A stretch of 64,000 nt of DNA from Litoditis marina (taxonomy: Eukaryota > Nematoda > Chromadorea > Rhabditida > Rhabditidae). A program made the position numbers and the translations under genes. The stretch is taken from contig CAXIWQ010000216.1 in NCBI GenBank assembly GCA_964036275.1, positions 1 through 64,000 of the forward strand, given 5' to 3'. The notes under the pieces are model-generated. The model made no database searches, was not told where the DNA came from, and was given only the letters and a program-made list of their open reading frames with translations. This document shows, one piece after another, positions 12,201 through 24,600 of this stretch (the first letter of the stretch is position 1; every line of letters starts with the position of its first letter).

Positions 12201-14175
12201 ACGACTTTATATTCTGTGGCGCACAGCCACAAAAGACAAATTAACGCGGTTATTGACTCTTTGCCTGGCAGCTACAGAGAACAGTTCATACGGCTATCAA
12301 GTCTGTTGCTCCCAGCTACAAAAACCTAATACGACAATCTATTCTGTGGCGCACAGCCACAAAATACGAATTAACGCGGTTATCGACTCTTTGGCTTGCA
12401 GTTACAGAAAAAAGGTTTATACGGATATCAAGTCTGTTGCTCCCAGCTACAAAAACCTAATACGACAATCTATTCTGTGGTGCACAACCACAAAGTACGA
12501 ATTGACGCGGTTATCGACTCATTAGCTTGCAGCTACAGAAAAAAAGCTTATACGGCTATCAAGTGTGTTGATCACAGCTACAAGAACCTAATACGACTGA
12601 ATATTCTGTGGCGCACAGCCACAAAAGACAAATTAACGCGGTTATTGACTCTTTGCCTTGCAGCTACAGAGAACAGTTCATACGGCTATCAAATCTGTTG
12701 CTCCCAGCTACAAAAACTTAATACGACTATCTCTTCTGTGGCGCACAGCCACGAAATACGAATTAACGCGGTTATCGACTCTTTGGCTTGCAGCTACAGA
12801 AAAAGTTTACACGGCTATCAAGTATGTTGCTCCCAGCTACAAAAACCTAATACGACAATCTATTCTGTGGTGCACAACCACAAAGTACGAATTGACGCGG
12901 TTATTGACTCTGTGGCTTGCAGCTACAGAAAAAAAGCTTATACGGCTCTCAAGTGTGTTGATCACAGCTACAAGAACCTAATACGACTGAATATTCTGTG
13001 GCGCACAGCCACAAAAGACAAATTAACGCGGTTATTGACTCTTTGCCTTGCAGCTACAGAGAACAGTTCATACGGCTATCAAATCTGTTGCTCCCAGCTA
13101 CAAAAACCTAATACGACAATCTATTCTGTGGCGCACAGCCACAAAATACGAATTAACGCGGTTATTGACTCTTTCCCTTGCAGCTACAGAAAAAAAAATC
13201 ATACGGCTATCAAGTCTGTTGCTCCCAGCTACAAAAACCTAATACGACTTTATATTCTGTGGCGCACAGCCACAAAAGACAAATTAACGCGGTTATTGAC
13301 TCTTTGCCTTGCAGCTACAGAAAAAAGTTTATACGGCTATCAAGTCTGTTGCTCCCAGCTACAAAAACCTAATACGACTATCTATTCTGTGGCGCACAGC
13401 CACGAAATACGAATTGACGCGGTTATCGACTCATTGGCTTGCAGCTACAGAAAAAAGTTTATACGGCTATCAAGTCTGTTGCTCCCAGCTACAAAAACCT
13501 AATACGACAATTTATTCTGTGGCGCACAGCCACAAAATACGAATTAACGCGGTTATCGACTCTTTGACTTGCAGCTACAGAAAAAAAGCTTATACGGCTA
13601 CCAAGTGTGTTGCTCACAGCTACAAGAACCTTAGACGACTATAAATTCTGTGGCGCACAGCCACAAAAGACAAATTAACGCGGTTATTGACTCTTTGCTT
13701 TGCAGCTACTGAGAACAGTTCATACGGCTATAAAATCTGTTGCTCCCAGCTACAAAAACCTAATACGACAATCTATTCTGTGGCGCACAGCCACAAAATA
13801 CGAATCAACGCGGTTAGTGACTCTTTGCCTTGCAGCTACAGAAAAAAAAATCATACGGCTATCAAGTCTGTTGCTCCCAGCTACAAAAACCTAATACGAC
13901 TTTATATTCTGTGGCGCACAGCCACAAAAGACAAATTAACGCGGCTATTGACTCTTTGCCTTGCAGCTACAGGAAAAAGTTTATACGGCTATCAAGTCTG
14001 TTGCTCCCAGCTACAAAAACCTAATACGACTATCTATTCTGTGGCGCACAGCCACGAAATACGAATTAACGCGGTTATCGACTCATTGGCTTGCAGCTAC
14101 AGAAAAAAAGTTTATACGGCTATCAAGTCTGTTGCTCCCAGCTACAAAAACCTAATACGACAATCTATTCTGTGG

Positions 14176-14192
14176 CGCACATCCTCCCAGCT
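14176..14192 (+). other. Truncated monomer scar 2 (also ~19791, ~24588)
   Basis: GTGGCGCACA is joined through TC directly to CTCCCAGCTAC, skipping the A-rich third of one monomer and the start of the next (about 80 bp). It stands at the boundary between the two 5,615-bp copies, at the end of the second copy, and again 4,797 bp further on. What follows differs each time: GACAATCTGTTC, GAATATCTATTC and GACTATCTATTC. The recombination that set the HOR length therefore probably fell within the following CTCCCAGCTAC block. Confidence 0.8.
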
Positions 14193-17100
14193 ACAAAAAC
14201 CTAATACGACAATCTGTTCTGTGGCGCACAGCCACAAAATACGAATTAACGCGGTTATTGACTCTTTGCCTTGCAGCTACAGAATAAAAATCATACGGCT
14301 ATCAAGTCTGTTGCTCCCAGCTACAAAAACCTAATACGACTATCTCTTCTGTGGCGCACAGCCACGAAATACGAATTAACGCGGTTATCGACTCTTTGGC
14401 TTGCAGCTACAGAAAAAAGTTTACACGGCTATCAAGTATGTTGCTCCCAGCTACAAAAACCTAATACGACAATCTATTCTGTGGTGCACAACCACAAAGT
14501 ACGAATTGACGCGGTTATTGACTCTGTGGCTTGCAGCTACAGAAAAAAAGCTTATACGGCTATCAAGTGTGTTGCTCACAGCTACAAGAACCTAATACGA
14601 CTGAATATTCTGTGGCGCACAGCCACAAAAGACAAATTAACGCGGTTATTGACTCTCTGCCTTGCAGCTACAGAGAACAGTTCATACGGCTATCAAATCT
14701 GTTGCTCCCAGCTACAAAAACCTATTACGACTATCTCTTCTGTGGCGCACAGCCACGAAATACGAATTTACGCGGTTATCGACTCTTTGGCTTGCATTTA
14801 CAAAAAACAGTTCATACGGCTACCAAGTGTGTTGCTCACAGCTAGCAGCTACAGAAAAAAATCATACGGCTATCAAGTCTGTTGCTCCCAGCTACAAAAA
14901 CCTAATACGACTTTATATTCTGTGGCGCACAGCCACAAAAGACAAATTAACGCGGTTATTGACTCTTTGCCTGGCAGCTACAGAAAAAAGTTTATACGGC
15001 TATCAAGTCTGTTGCTCCCAGCTACAAAAACCTAATACGACAATCTATTCTGTGGCGCACAGCCACAAAATACGAATTAACGCGGTTATCGACTCTTTGG
15101 CTTGCATTTACAGAGAACAGTTCATACGGCTATCAAATCTGTTGCTCCCAGCTACAAAAACTTAATACGACTATCTCTTCTGTGGCGCACAGCCACGAAA
15201 TACGAATTAACGCGGTTATCGACTCTTTGGCTTGCAGCTACAGAAAAAAGTTTACACGGCTATCAAGTATGTTGCTCCCAGCTACAAAAACCTAATACGA
15301 CAATCTATTCTGTGGCGCACAGCCACAAAATACGAATTAACGCGGTTATTGAATCTTTGCCTTGCAGCTACAGAAAAAAAATCATACGGCTATCAAGTCT
15401 GTTGCTCCCAGCTACAAAAACCTAATACGACTTTATATTCTGTGGCGCACAGCCACAAAAGACAAATTAACGCGGTTATTGACTCTTTGCCTTGCAGCTA
15501 CAGAAAAAGTTTATACGGCTATCAAGTCTGTTGCTCCCAGCTACAAAAACCTAATACGACTATCTATTCTGTGGCGCACAGCCACGAAATACGAATTGAC
15601 GCGGTTATCGACTCATTGGCTTGCAGCTACAGAAAAAAGTTTATACGGCTATCAAGTCAGTTGCTCCCAGCTACAAAAACCTAATACGACAATTTATTCT
15701 GTGGCGCACAGCCACAAAATACGAATTAACGCGGTTATCGACTCTTTGGCTTGCAGCTACAGAAAAAAAGCTTATACGGCTACCAAGTGTGTTGCTCACA
15801 GCTACAAAAACCTTAGACGACTATAAATTCTGTGGCGCACAGCCACAAAAAACATCAACGCGGTTATTGACTCTTTGCCTTGCAGCTACAGAAAAAAAAA
15901 TCATACGGCTATCAAGTCTGTTGCTCCCAGCTACAAAAACCTAATACGACTTTATATTCTGTGGCGCACAGCCACAAAAGACAAATTAACGCGGTTATTG
16001 ACTCTTTGCCTGGCAGCTACAGAAAAAAGTTTATACGGCTATCAAGTCTGTTGCTCCCAGCTACAAAAACCTAATACGACAATCTATTCTGTGGCGCACA
16101 GCCACAAAATACGAATTAACGCGGTTATCGACTCTTTGGCTTGCAGTTACAGAAAAAGTTTATACGGCTATCAAGTCTGTTGCTCCCAGCTACAAAAACC
16201 TAATACGACAATCTATTCTGTGGCGCACAGCCACAAAATACGAATTAACGCGGTTATCGACTCTCTGGCTTGCAGCTACAGAAAAAAAGCTTATACGGCT
16301 ACCAAGTGTGTTGCTCACAGCTACAAGAACCTTAGACGACTATAAATTCTGTGGCGCACAGCCACAAAATACATCAACGCGGTTATCGACTCTCTGGCTT
16401 GCAGCTACAGAAAAAAAGCTTATACGGCTACCAAGTGTGTTGCTCACAGTTACAAGAACCTTAGACGACTATAAATTCTGTGGCGCACAGCCACAAAATA
16501 CATCAACGCGGTTATTGACTCTTTGCCTTGCAGCTACAGAAAAAAAATCATACGGCTATCAAGCCTGTTGCTCCCAGCTACAAAAACTTAATACGACTTT
16601 ATATTCTGTGGCGCACAGCCACAAAAGACAAATTAACGCGGTTATTGACTATCTGCCTGGCAGCTACAGAGAACAGTTCATACGGCTATCAAATCTGTTG
16701 CTCCCAGCTACAAAAACTTAATACGACTATCTCTTCTGTGGCGCACAGCCACGAAATACGAATTAACGCGGTTATCGACTCTTTGGCTTGCAGCTACAGA
16801 AAAAAGTTTACACGGCTATCAAGTATGTTGCTCCCAGCTACAAAAACCTAATACGACAATCTATTCTGTGGTGCACAACCACAAAGTACGAATTGACGCG
16901 GTTATTGACTCTGTGGCTTGCAGCTACAGAAAAAAAGCTTATACGGCTATCAAGTGTGTTGCTCACAGCTACAAGAACCTAATACGACTGAATATTCTGT
17001 GGCGCACAGCCACAAAAGACAAATTAACGCGGTTATTGACTCTTTGCCTTGCAGCTACAGAGAACAGTTCATACGGCTATCAAATCTGTTGCTCCCAGCT

Positions 17101-18698
17101 ACAAAAACCTAATACGACAATCTATTCTGTGGCGCACAGCCACAAAATACGAATTAACGCGGTTATTGACTCTTTGCCTTGCAGCTACAGAAAAAAAATC
17201 ATACGGCTATCAAGTCTGTTGCTCCCAGCTACAAAAACCTAATACGACTATCTCTTCTGTGGCGCACAGCCACGAAATACGAATTAACGCGGTTATCGAC
17301 TCTTTGGCTTGCAGCTACAGAAAAAAGTTTACACGGCTATCAAGTATGTTGCTCCCAGCTACAAAAACCTAATACGACAATCTATTCTGTGGTGCACAAC
17401 CACAAAGTACGAATTGACGCGGTTATTGACTCTGTGGCTTGCAGCTACAGAAAAAAAGCTTATACGGCTATCAAGTGTGTTGCTCACAGCTACAAGAACC
17501 TAATACGACTGAATATTCTGTGGCGCACAGCCACAAAAGACAAATTAACGCGGTTATTGACTCTCTGCCTTGCAGCTACAGAGAACAGTTCATACGGCTA
17601 TCAAATCTGTTGCTCCCAGCTACAAAAACCTATTACGACTATCTCTTCTGTGGCGCACAGCCACGAAATACGAATTTACGCGGTTATCGACTCTTTGGCT
17701 TGCATTTACAAAAAACAGTTCATACGGCTACCAAGTGTGTTGCTCACAGCTAGCAGCTACAGAAAAAAAATCATACGGCTATCAAGTCTGTTGCTCCCAG
17801 CTACAAAAACCTAATACGACTTTATATTCTGTGGCGCACAGCCACAAAAGACAAATTAACGCGGTTATTGACTCTTTGCCTGGCAGCTACAGAGAACAGT
17901 TCATACGGCTATCAAGTCTGTTGCTCCCAGCTACAAAAACCTAATACGACAATCTATTCTGTGGCGCACAGCCACAAAATACGAATTAACGCGGTTATCG
18001 ACTCTTTGGCTTGCAGTTACAGAAAAAAGGTTTATACGGATATCAAGTATGTTGCTCCCAGCTACAAAAACCTAATACGACAATCTATTCTGTGGTGCAC
18101 AACCACAAAGTACGAATTGACGCGGTTATCGACTCATTAGCTTGCAGCTACAGAAAAAAAGCTTATACGGCTATCAAGTGTGTTGATCACAGCTACAAGA
18201 ACCTAATACGACTGAATATTCTGTGGCGCACAGCCACAAAAGACAAATTAACGCGGTTATTGACTCTTTGCCTTGCAGCTACAGAGAACAGTTCATACGG
18301 CTATCAAATCTGTTGCTCCCAGCTACAAAAACTTAATACGACTATCTCTTCTGTGGCGCACAGCCACGAAATACGAATTAACGCGGTTATCGACTCTTTG
18401 GCTTGCAGCTACAGAAAAAGTTTACACGGCTATCAAGTATGTTGCTCCCAGCTACAAAAACCTAATACGACAATCTATTCTGTGGTGCACAACCACAAAG
18501 TACGAATTGACGCGGTTATTGACTCTGTGGCTTGCAGCTACAGAAAAAAAGCTTATACGGCTCTCAAGTGTGTTGATCACAGCTACAAGAACCTAATACG
18601 ACTGAATATTCTGTGGCGCACAGCCACAAAAGACAAATTAACGCGGTTATTGACTCTTTGCCTTGCAGCTACAGAGAACAGTTCATACGGCTATCAAA

Positions 18699-21600
18699 TC
18701 TGTTGCTCCCAGCTACAAAAACCTAATACGACAATCTATTCTGTGGCGCACAGCCACAAAATACGAATTAACGCGGTTATTGACTCTTTCCCTTGCAGCT
18801 ACAGAAAAAAAAATCATACGGCTATCAAGTCTGTTGCTCCCAGCTACAAAAACCTAATACGACTTTATATTCTGTGGCGCACAGCCACAAAAGACAAATT
18901 AACGCGGTTATTGACTCTTTGCCTTGCAGCTACAGAAAAAAGTTTATACGGCTATCAAGTCTGTTGCTCCCAGCTACAAAAACCTAATACGACTATCTAT
19001 TCTGTGGCGCACAGCCACGAAATACGAATTGACGCGGTTATCGACTCATTGGCTTGCAGCTACAGAAAAAAGTTTATACGGCTATCAAGTCTGTTGCTCC
19101 CAGCTACAAAAACCTAATACGACAATTTATTCTGTGGCGCACAGCCACAAAATACGAATTAACGCGGTTATCGACTCTTTGACTTGCAGCTACAGAAAAA
19201 AAGCTTATACGGCTACCAAGTGTGTTGCTCACAGCTACAAGAACCTTAGACGACTATAAATTCTGTGGCGCACAGCCACAAAAGACAAATTAACGCGGTT
19301 ATTGACTCTTTGCTTTGCAGCTACTGAGAACAGTTCATACGGCTATAAAATCTGTTGCTCCCAGCTACAAAAACCTAATACGACAATCTATTCTGTGGCG
19401 CACAGCCACAAAATACGAATCAACGCGGTTAGTGACTCTTTGCCTTGCAGCTACAGAAAAAAAAATCATACGGCTATCAAGTCTGTTGCTCCCAGCTACA
19501 AAAACCTAATACGACTTTATATTCTGTGGCGCACAGCCACAAAAGACAAATTAACGCGGCTATTGACTCTTTGCCTTGCAGCTACAGGAAAAAGTTTATA
19601 CGGCTATCAAGTCTGTTGCTCCCAGCTACAAAAACCTAATACGACTATCTATTCTGTGGCGCACAGCCACGAAATACGAATTAACGCGGTTATCGACTCA
19701 TTGGCTTGCAGCTACAGAAAAAAAGTTTATACGGCTATCAAGTCTGTTGCTCCCAGCTACAAAAACCTAATACGACAATCTATTCTGTGGCGCACATCCT
19801 CCCAGCTACAAAAACCTAATACGAATATCTATTCTGTGGCGCACAGCCACGAAATACGAATTGACGCGGTTATCGACTCATTGGCTTGCAGCTACAGAAA
19901 AAAGTTTATACGGCTATCATGTCTGTTGCTCCCAGCTACAAAAACCTAATACGACAATCTATTCTGTGGCGCACAGCCACAAAATACGAATTAACGCGGT
20001 TATCGACTCTTTGGCTTGCAGTTACAGAGAACCGTTCATACGGCTATCAAATCTGTTGCTCCCAGCTACAAAAACTTAATACGACTATCTCTTCTGTGGC
20101 GCACAGCCACGAAATACGAATTAACGCGGTTATCGACTCTTTGGCTTGCAGCTACAGAAAAAAGTTTACACGGCTATCAAGTATGTTGCTCTCAGCTACA
20201 AAAACCTAATACGACAATCTATTCTGTGGTGCACAACCACAAAGTACGAATTGACGCGGTTATTGACTCTGTGGCTTGCAGCTACAGAAAAAAAGCTTAT
20301 ACGGCTATCAAGTGTGTTGCTCACAGCTACAAGAACCTAATACGACTGAATATTCTGTGGCGCACAGCCACAAAAGACAAATTAACGCGGTTATTGACTC
20401 TTTGCCTTGCAGCTACAGAGAACAGTTCATACGGCTATCAAATCTGTTGCTCCCAGCTACAAAAACCTATTACGACAATCTATTCTGTGGCGCACAGCCA
20501 CAAAATACGAATTAACGCGGTTATTGACTCTTTGCCTTGCAGCTACAGAAAAAAAATCATACGGCTATCAAGTCTGTTGCTCCCAGCTACAAAAACCTAA
20601 TACGACTTTATATTTTGTGGCGCACAGCCACAAAAGACAAATTAACGCGGTTATTGACTCTTTGCCTTGCAGCTACAGAAAAAATTTTATACGGCTATCA
20701 AGTATGTTGCTCCCAGCTACAAAAACGTAATACGACAATCTATTCTGTGGTGCACAACCACAAAGTACGAATTAACGCGGTTATTGACTCTGTGGCTTGC
20801 AGCTACAGAAAAAAAGCTTATACGGCTACCAAGTGTGTTGCTCACAGCTACAAGAACCTAAGACGACTATATATTCTGTGGCGCACAGCCACAAAAGACA
20901 AATTAACGCGGTTATTGACTCTTTGCTTTGCAGCTACTGAGAACAGTTCATACGGCTATAAAATCTGTTGCTCCCAGCTACAAAAACCTAATACGACAAT
21001 CTATTCTGTGGCGCACAGCCACAAAATACGAATCAACGCGGTTATTGACTCTTTGCCTTGCAGCTACAGAAAAAAAAATCATACGGCTATCAAGTCTGTT
21101 GCTCCCAGCTACAAAAACCTAATACGACTTTATATTCTGTGGCGCACAGCCACAAAAGACAAATTAACGCGGCTATTGACTCTTTGCCTTGCAGCTACAG
21201 GAAAAAGTTTATACGGCTATCAAGTCTGTTGCTCCCAGCTACAAAAACCTAATACGACTATCTATTCTGTGGCGCACAGCCACGAAATACGAATTAACGC
21301 GGTTATCGACTCATTGGCTTGCAGCTACAAAAAAAAAAGTTTATACGGCTATCAAGTCTGTTGCTCCCAGCTACAAAAACCTAATACGACAATCTATTCT
21401 GTGGCGCACAGCCACAAAATACGAATTAACGCGGTTATCGACTCTTTGGCTTGCAGTTACAGAAAACAGTTCATACGGCTACCAACTGTGTTGCTCACAG
21501 CTACAAGAACCTAAGACGACTATATATTCTGTGGCGCACAGCCACGAAATACGAATTAACGCGGTTATCGACTCTTTGGCTTGCAGCTACAGAAAACAGT

Positions 21601-24600
21601 TCATACGGCTATCAAGTCTGTTGCTCCCAGCTACAAAAACCTAATACGACAATCTATTCTGTGGTGCACAACCACAAAGTACGAATTGACGCGGTTATTG
21701 TTTCTGTGGCTTGCAGCTACAGAAAAAAAAGCTTATACGGCTATCAAGTGTGTTACTCACAGCTACAAGAACCTAATACGACTGAATATTCTGTGGCGCA
21801 CAGCCACAAAAGACGAATTAACGCGGTTATTGACTCTTTGCCTTGCAGCTACAAAAAAAAAGTTTATACAGCTATCAAGTCTGTTGCTCCCAGCTACAAG
21901 AAAGTAATACGACTATCTATTCTGTGGCGCACAGCCACGAAATACGAATTTAAGCGGTTATCGACTCTTTGGCTTGCATTTACAGAAAACAGTTCATACG
22001 GCTATCAAGTCTGTTGCTCCCAGCTACAAAAACTTAATACAACTATCTTTCCTGTGATGCACAACCAGAAAGTACGAATTAACGCGGTTATTGACTCTGT
22101 GGCTTGCAGCTAGAGAAAAAAAGCTTATACGGCTACCAAGTGTGTTGCTCACAGCTACAAGAACCTAAGACGACTATATATTCTGTGGCGCACAGCCACA
22201 AAAGACAAATTAACGCGGTTATTGACTCTTTGCCTTGCAGCTACTGATAACAGTTCATACGGCTATCAAATATGTTGCTGTGGCTTGCAGCTACAGAAAA
22301 AAGCTTATACGGCTATCAAGTGTGTTGCTCACAGCTACAAGAACCTAATACGACAATCTATGCTGTGGCGCACAGCCACAAAATACGAATCAACGCGGTT
22401 ATTGACTCTTTGCCTTGCAGCCACAGAAAAAAAAATCATACGGCTATCAAGTCTGTTGCTCCCAGCTACAAAAACCTAATACGACAATCTATTCTGAGGT
22501 GCACAACCACAAAGTACGAATTGACGCGGTTATTGACTCTGTGGCTTGCAGCTACAGAAAAAAAGCTTATACGGCTATCAAGTGTGTTGCTCACAGCTAC
22601 AAGAACCTAATACGACTGAATATTCTGTGGCGCACAGCCACAAAATACAAATCAACGCGGTTATTTACTCTTTTCCTTGCAGCTACAGAAAAAAAAATCA
22701 TACGGCTATCAAGTCTGTTGCTCCCAGCTACAAAAACCTAATACGACTTTATATTCTGTGGCGCACAGCCACAAAAGACAAATTAACGCGGCTATTGACT
22801 CTATGCCTTGCAGCTACAGGAAAAAAGTTTATACGGCTATCAAGTCTGTTGCTCCCAGCTACAAAAACCTAATACGACTATCTATTCTGTGGCGCACAGC
22901 CACGAAATACGAATTAACGCGGTTATCGACTCATTGGCTTGCAGCTACAGAAAAAAAGTTTATACGGCTATCAAGTCTGTTGCTCCCAGCTACAAAAACC
23001 TAATACGACAATCTATTCTGTGGCGCACAGCCACAAAATACGAATTAACGCGGTTATCGACTCTTTGGCTTGCAGTTACAGAGAACAGTTCATACGGCTA
23101 CCAAGTGTGTTGCTCACAGCTACAAGAACCTAAAACGACTATATATTCTGTGGCGCACAGCCACGAAATACGAATTAACGCGGTTATCGACTCTTTGGCT
23201 TGCAGCTACAGTAAAAAGTTTACACGGCTATCAAGTGTGTTGCTCACAGCTACAAGAACCTAATACGACTGAATATTCTGTGGCGCACAGCCACAAAAGA
23301 CGAATTAACGCGGTTATTGACTCTTTGCCTTGCAGCTACAGAAAAAAGTTTATACAGCTATCAAGTCTGTTGCTCCCAGCTACAAGAAAGTAATACGACT
23401 ATCTATTCTGTGGCGCACAGCCACGAAATACGAATTTACGCGGTTATCGACTCTTTGGCTTGCATTTACAGAAAACAGTTCATACGGCTATCAAGTCTGT
23501 TGCTCCCAGCTACAAAAACCTAATACGACAATCTATTCTGTGGCGCACAGCCACAAAATACGAATTAACGCGGTTATTGACTCTTTCCCTTGCAGCTACA
23601 GAAAAAAAAATCATACGGCTATCAAGTCTGTTGCTCCCAGCTACAAAAACCTAATACGACTTTATATTCTGTGGCGCACAGCCACAAAAGACAAATTAAC
23701 GCGGTTATTGACTCTTTGCCTTGCAGCTACAGAAAAAAGTTTATACGGCTATCAAGTCTGTTGCTCCCAGCTACAAAAACCTAATACGACTATCTATTCT
23801 GTGGCGCACAGCCACGAAATACGAATTGACGCGGTTATCGACTCATTGGCTTGCAGCTACAGAAAAAAGTTTATACGGCTATCAAGTCTGTTGCTCCCAG
23901 CTACAAAAACCTAATACGACAATTTATTCTGTGGCGCACAGCCACAAAATACGAATTAACGCGGTTATCGACTCTTTGACTTGCAGCTACAGAAAAAAAG
24001 CTTATACGGCTACCAAGTGTGTTGCTCACAGCTACAAGAACCTTAGACGACTATAAATTCTGTGGCGCACAGCCACAAAAGACAAATTAACGCGGTTATT
24101 GACTCTTTGCTTTGCAGCTACTGAGAACAGTTCATACGGCTATAAAATCTGTTGCTCCCAGCTACAAAAACCTAATACGACAATCTATTCTGTGGCGCAC
24201 AGCCACAAAATACGAATCAACGCGGTTAGTGACTCTTTGCCTTGCAGCTACAGAAAAAAAAATCATACGGCTATCAAGTCTGTTGCTCCCAGCTACAAAA
24301 ACCTAATACGACTTTATATTCTGTGGCGCACAGCCACAAAAGACAAATTAACGCGGCTATTGACTCTTTGCCTTGCAGCTACAGGAAAAAGTTTATACGG
24401 CTATCAAGTCTGTTGCTCCCAGCTACAAAAACCTAATACGACTATCTATTCTGTGGCGCACAGCCACGAAATACGAATTAACGCGGTTATCGACTCATTG
24501 GCTTGCAGCTACAGAAAAAAAGTTTATACGGCTATCAAGTCTGTTGCTCCCAGCTACAAAAACCTAATACGACAATCTATTCTGTGGCGCACATCCTCCC

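Larger units (their letters stand above)
8568..19798 (+). repeat. Higher-order repeat, 5,615-bp unit (~43 monomers), two full copies
   Basis: The first copy (8568-14183) is repeated at 14184-19798 with an offset of 5,615-5,616 bp, monomer for monomer. Differences found by eye are few: a patch at 8801-8860 in copy 1, single-base changes near 11063/16678 (GTGCATACGG versus GTTCATACGG) and 12431/18046 (AAGTCTG versus AAGTATG), and poly-A length changes. Both copies end in the same truncated monomer (GCGCACATCCTCCCAGC), and both contain the other deletion scar (TCACAGCTAGCAGCTACAG) twice. Near identity over 5.6 kb indicates one recent duplication. Confidence 0.9.

Noticed and set aside
12396..13502. 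368-codon open frame, and similar ones at 18011-19117, 25334-26440, 28257-29363, 48755-49810
   Set aside because: All are satellite translated through shifting frames. Overlapping frames in the same place are equally open, the starts fall inside monomers, and no protein domain is visible.
8568..19798. Splice-acceptor-like TTGCAG/TTACAG words as signs of exons
   Set aside because: They occur in every monomer as part of the third dyad block, with no donor sites or frames that would use them.
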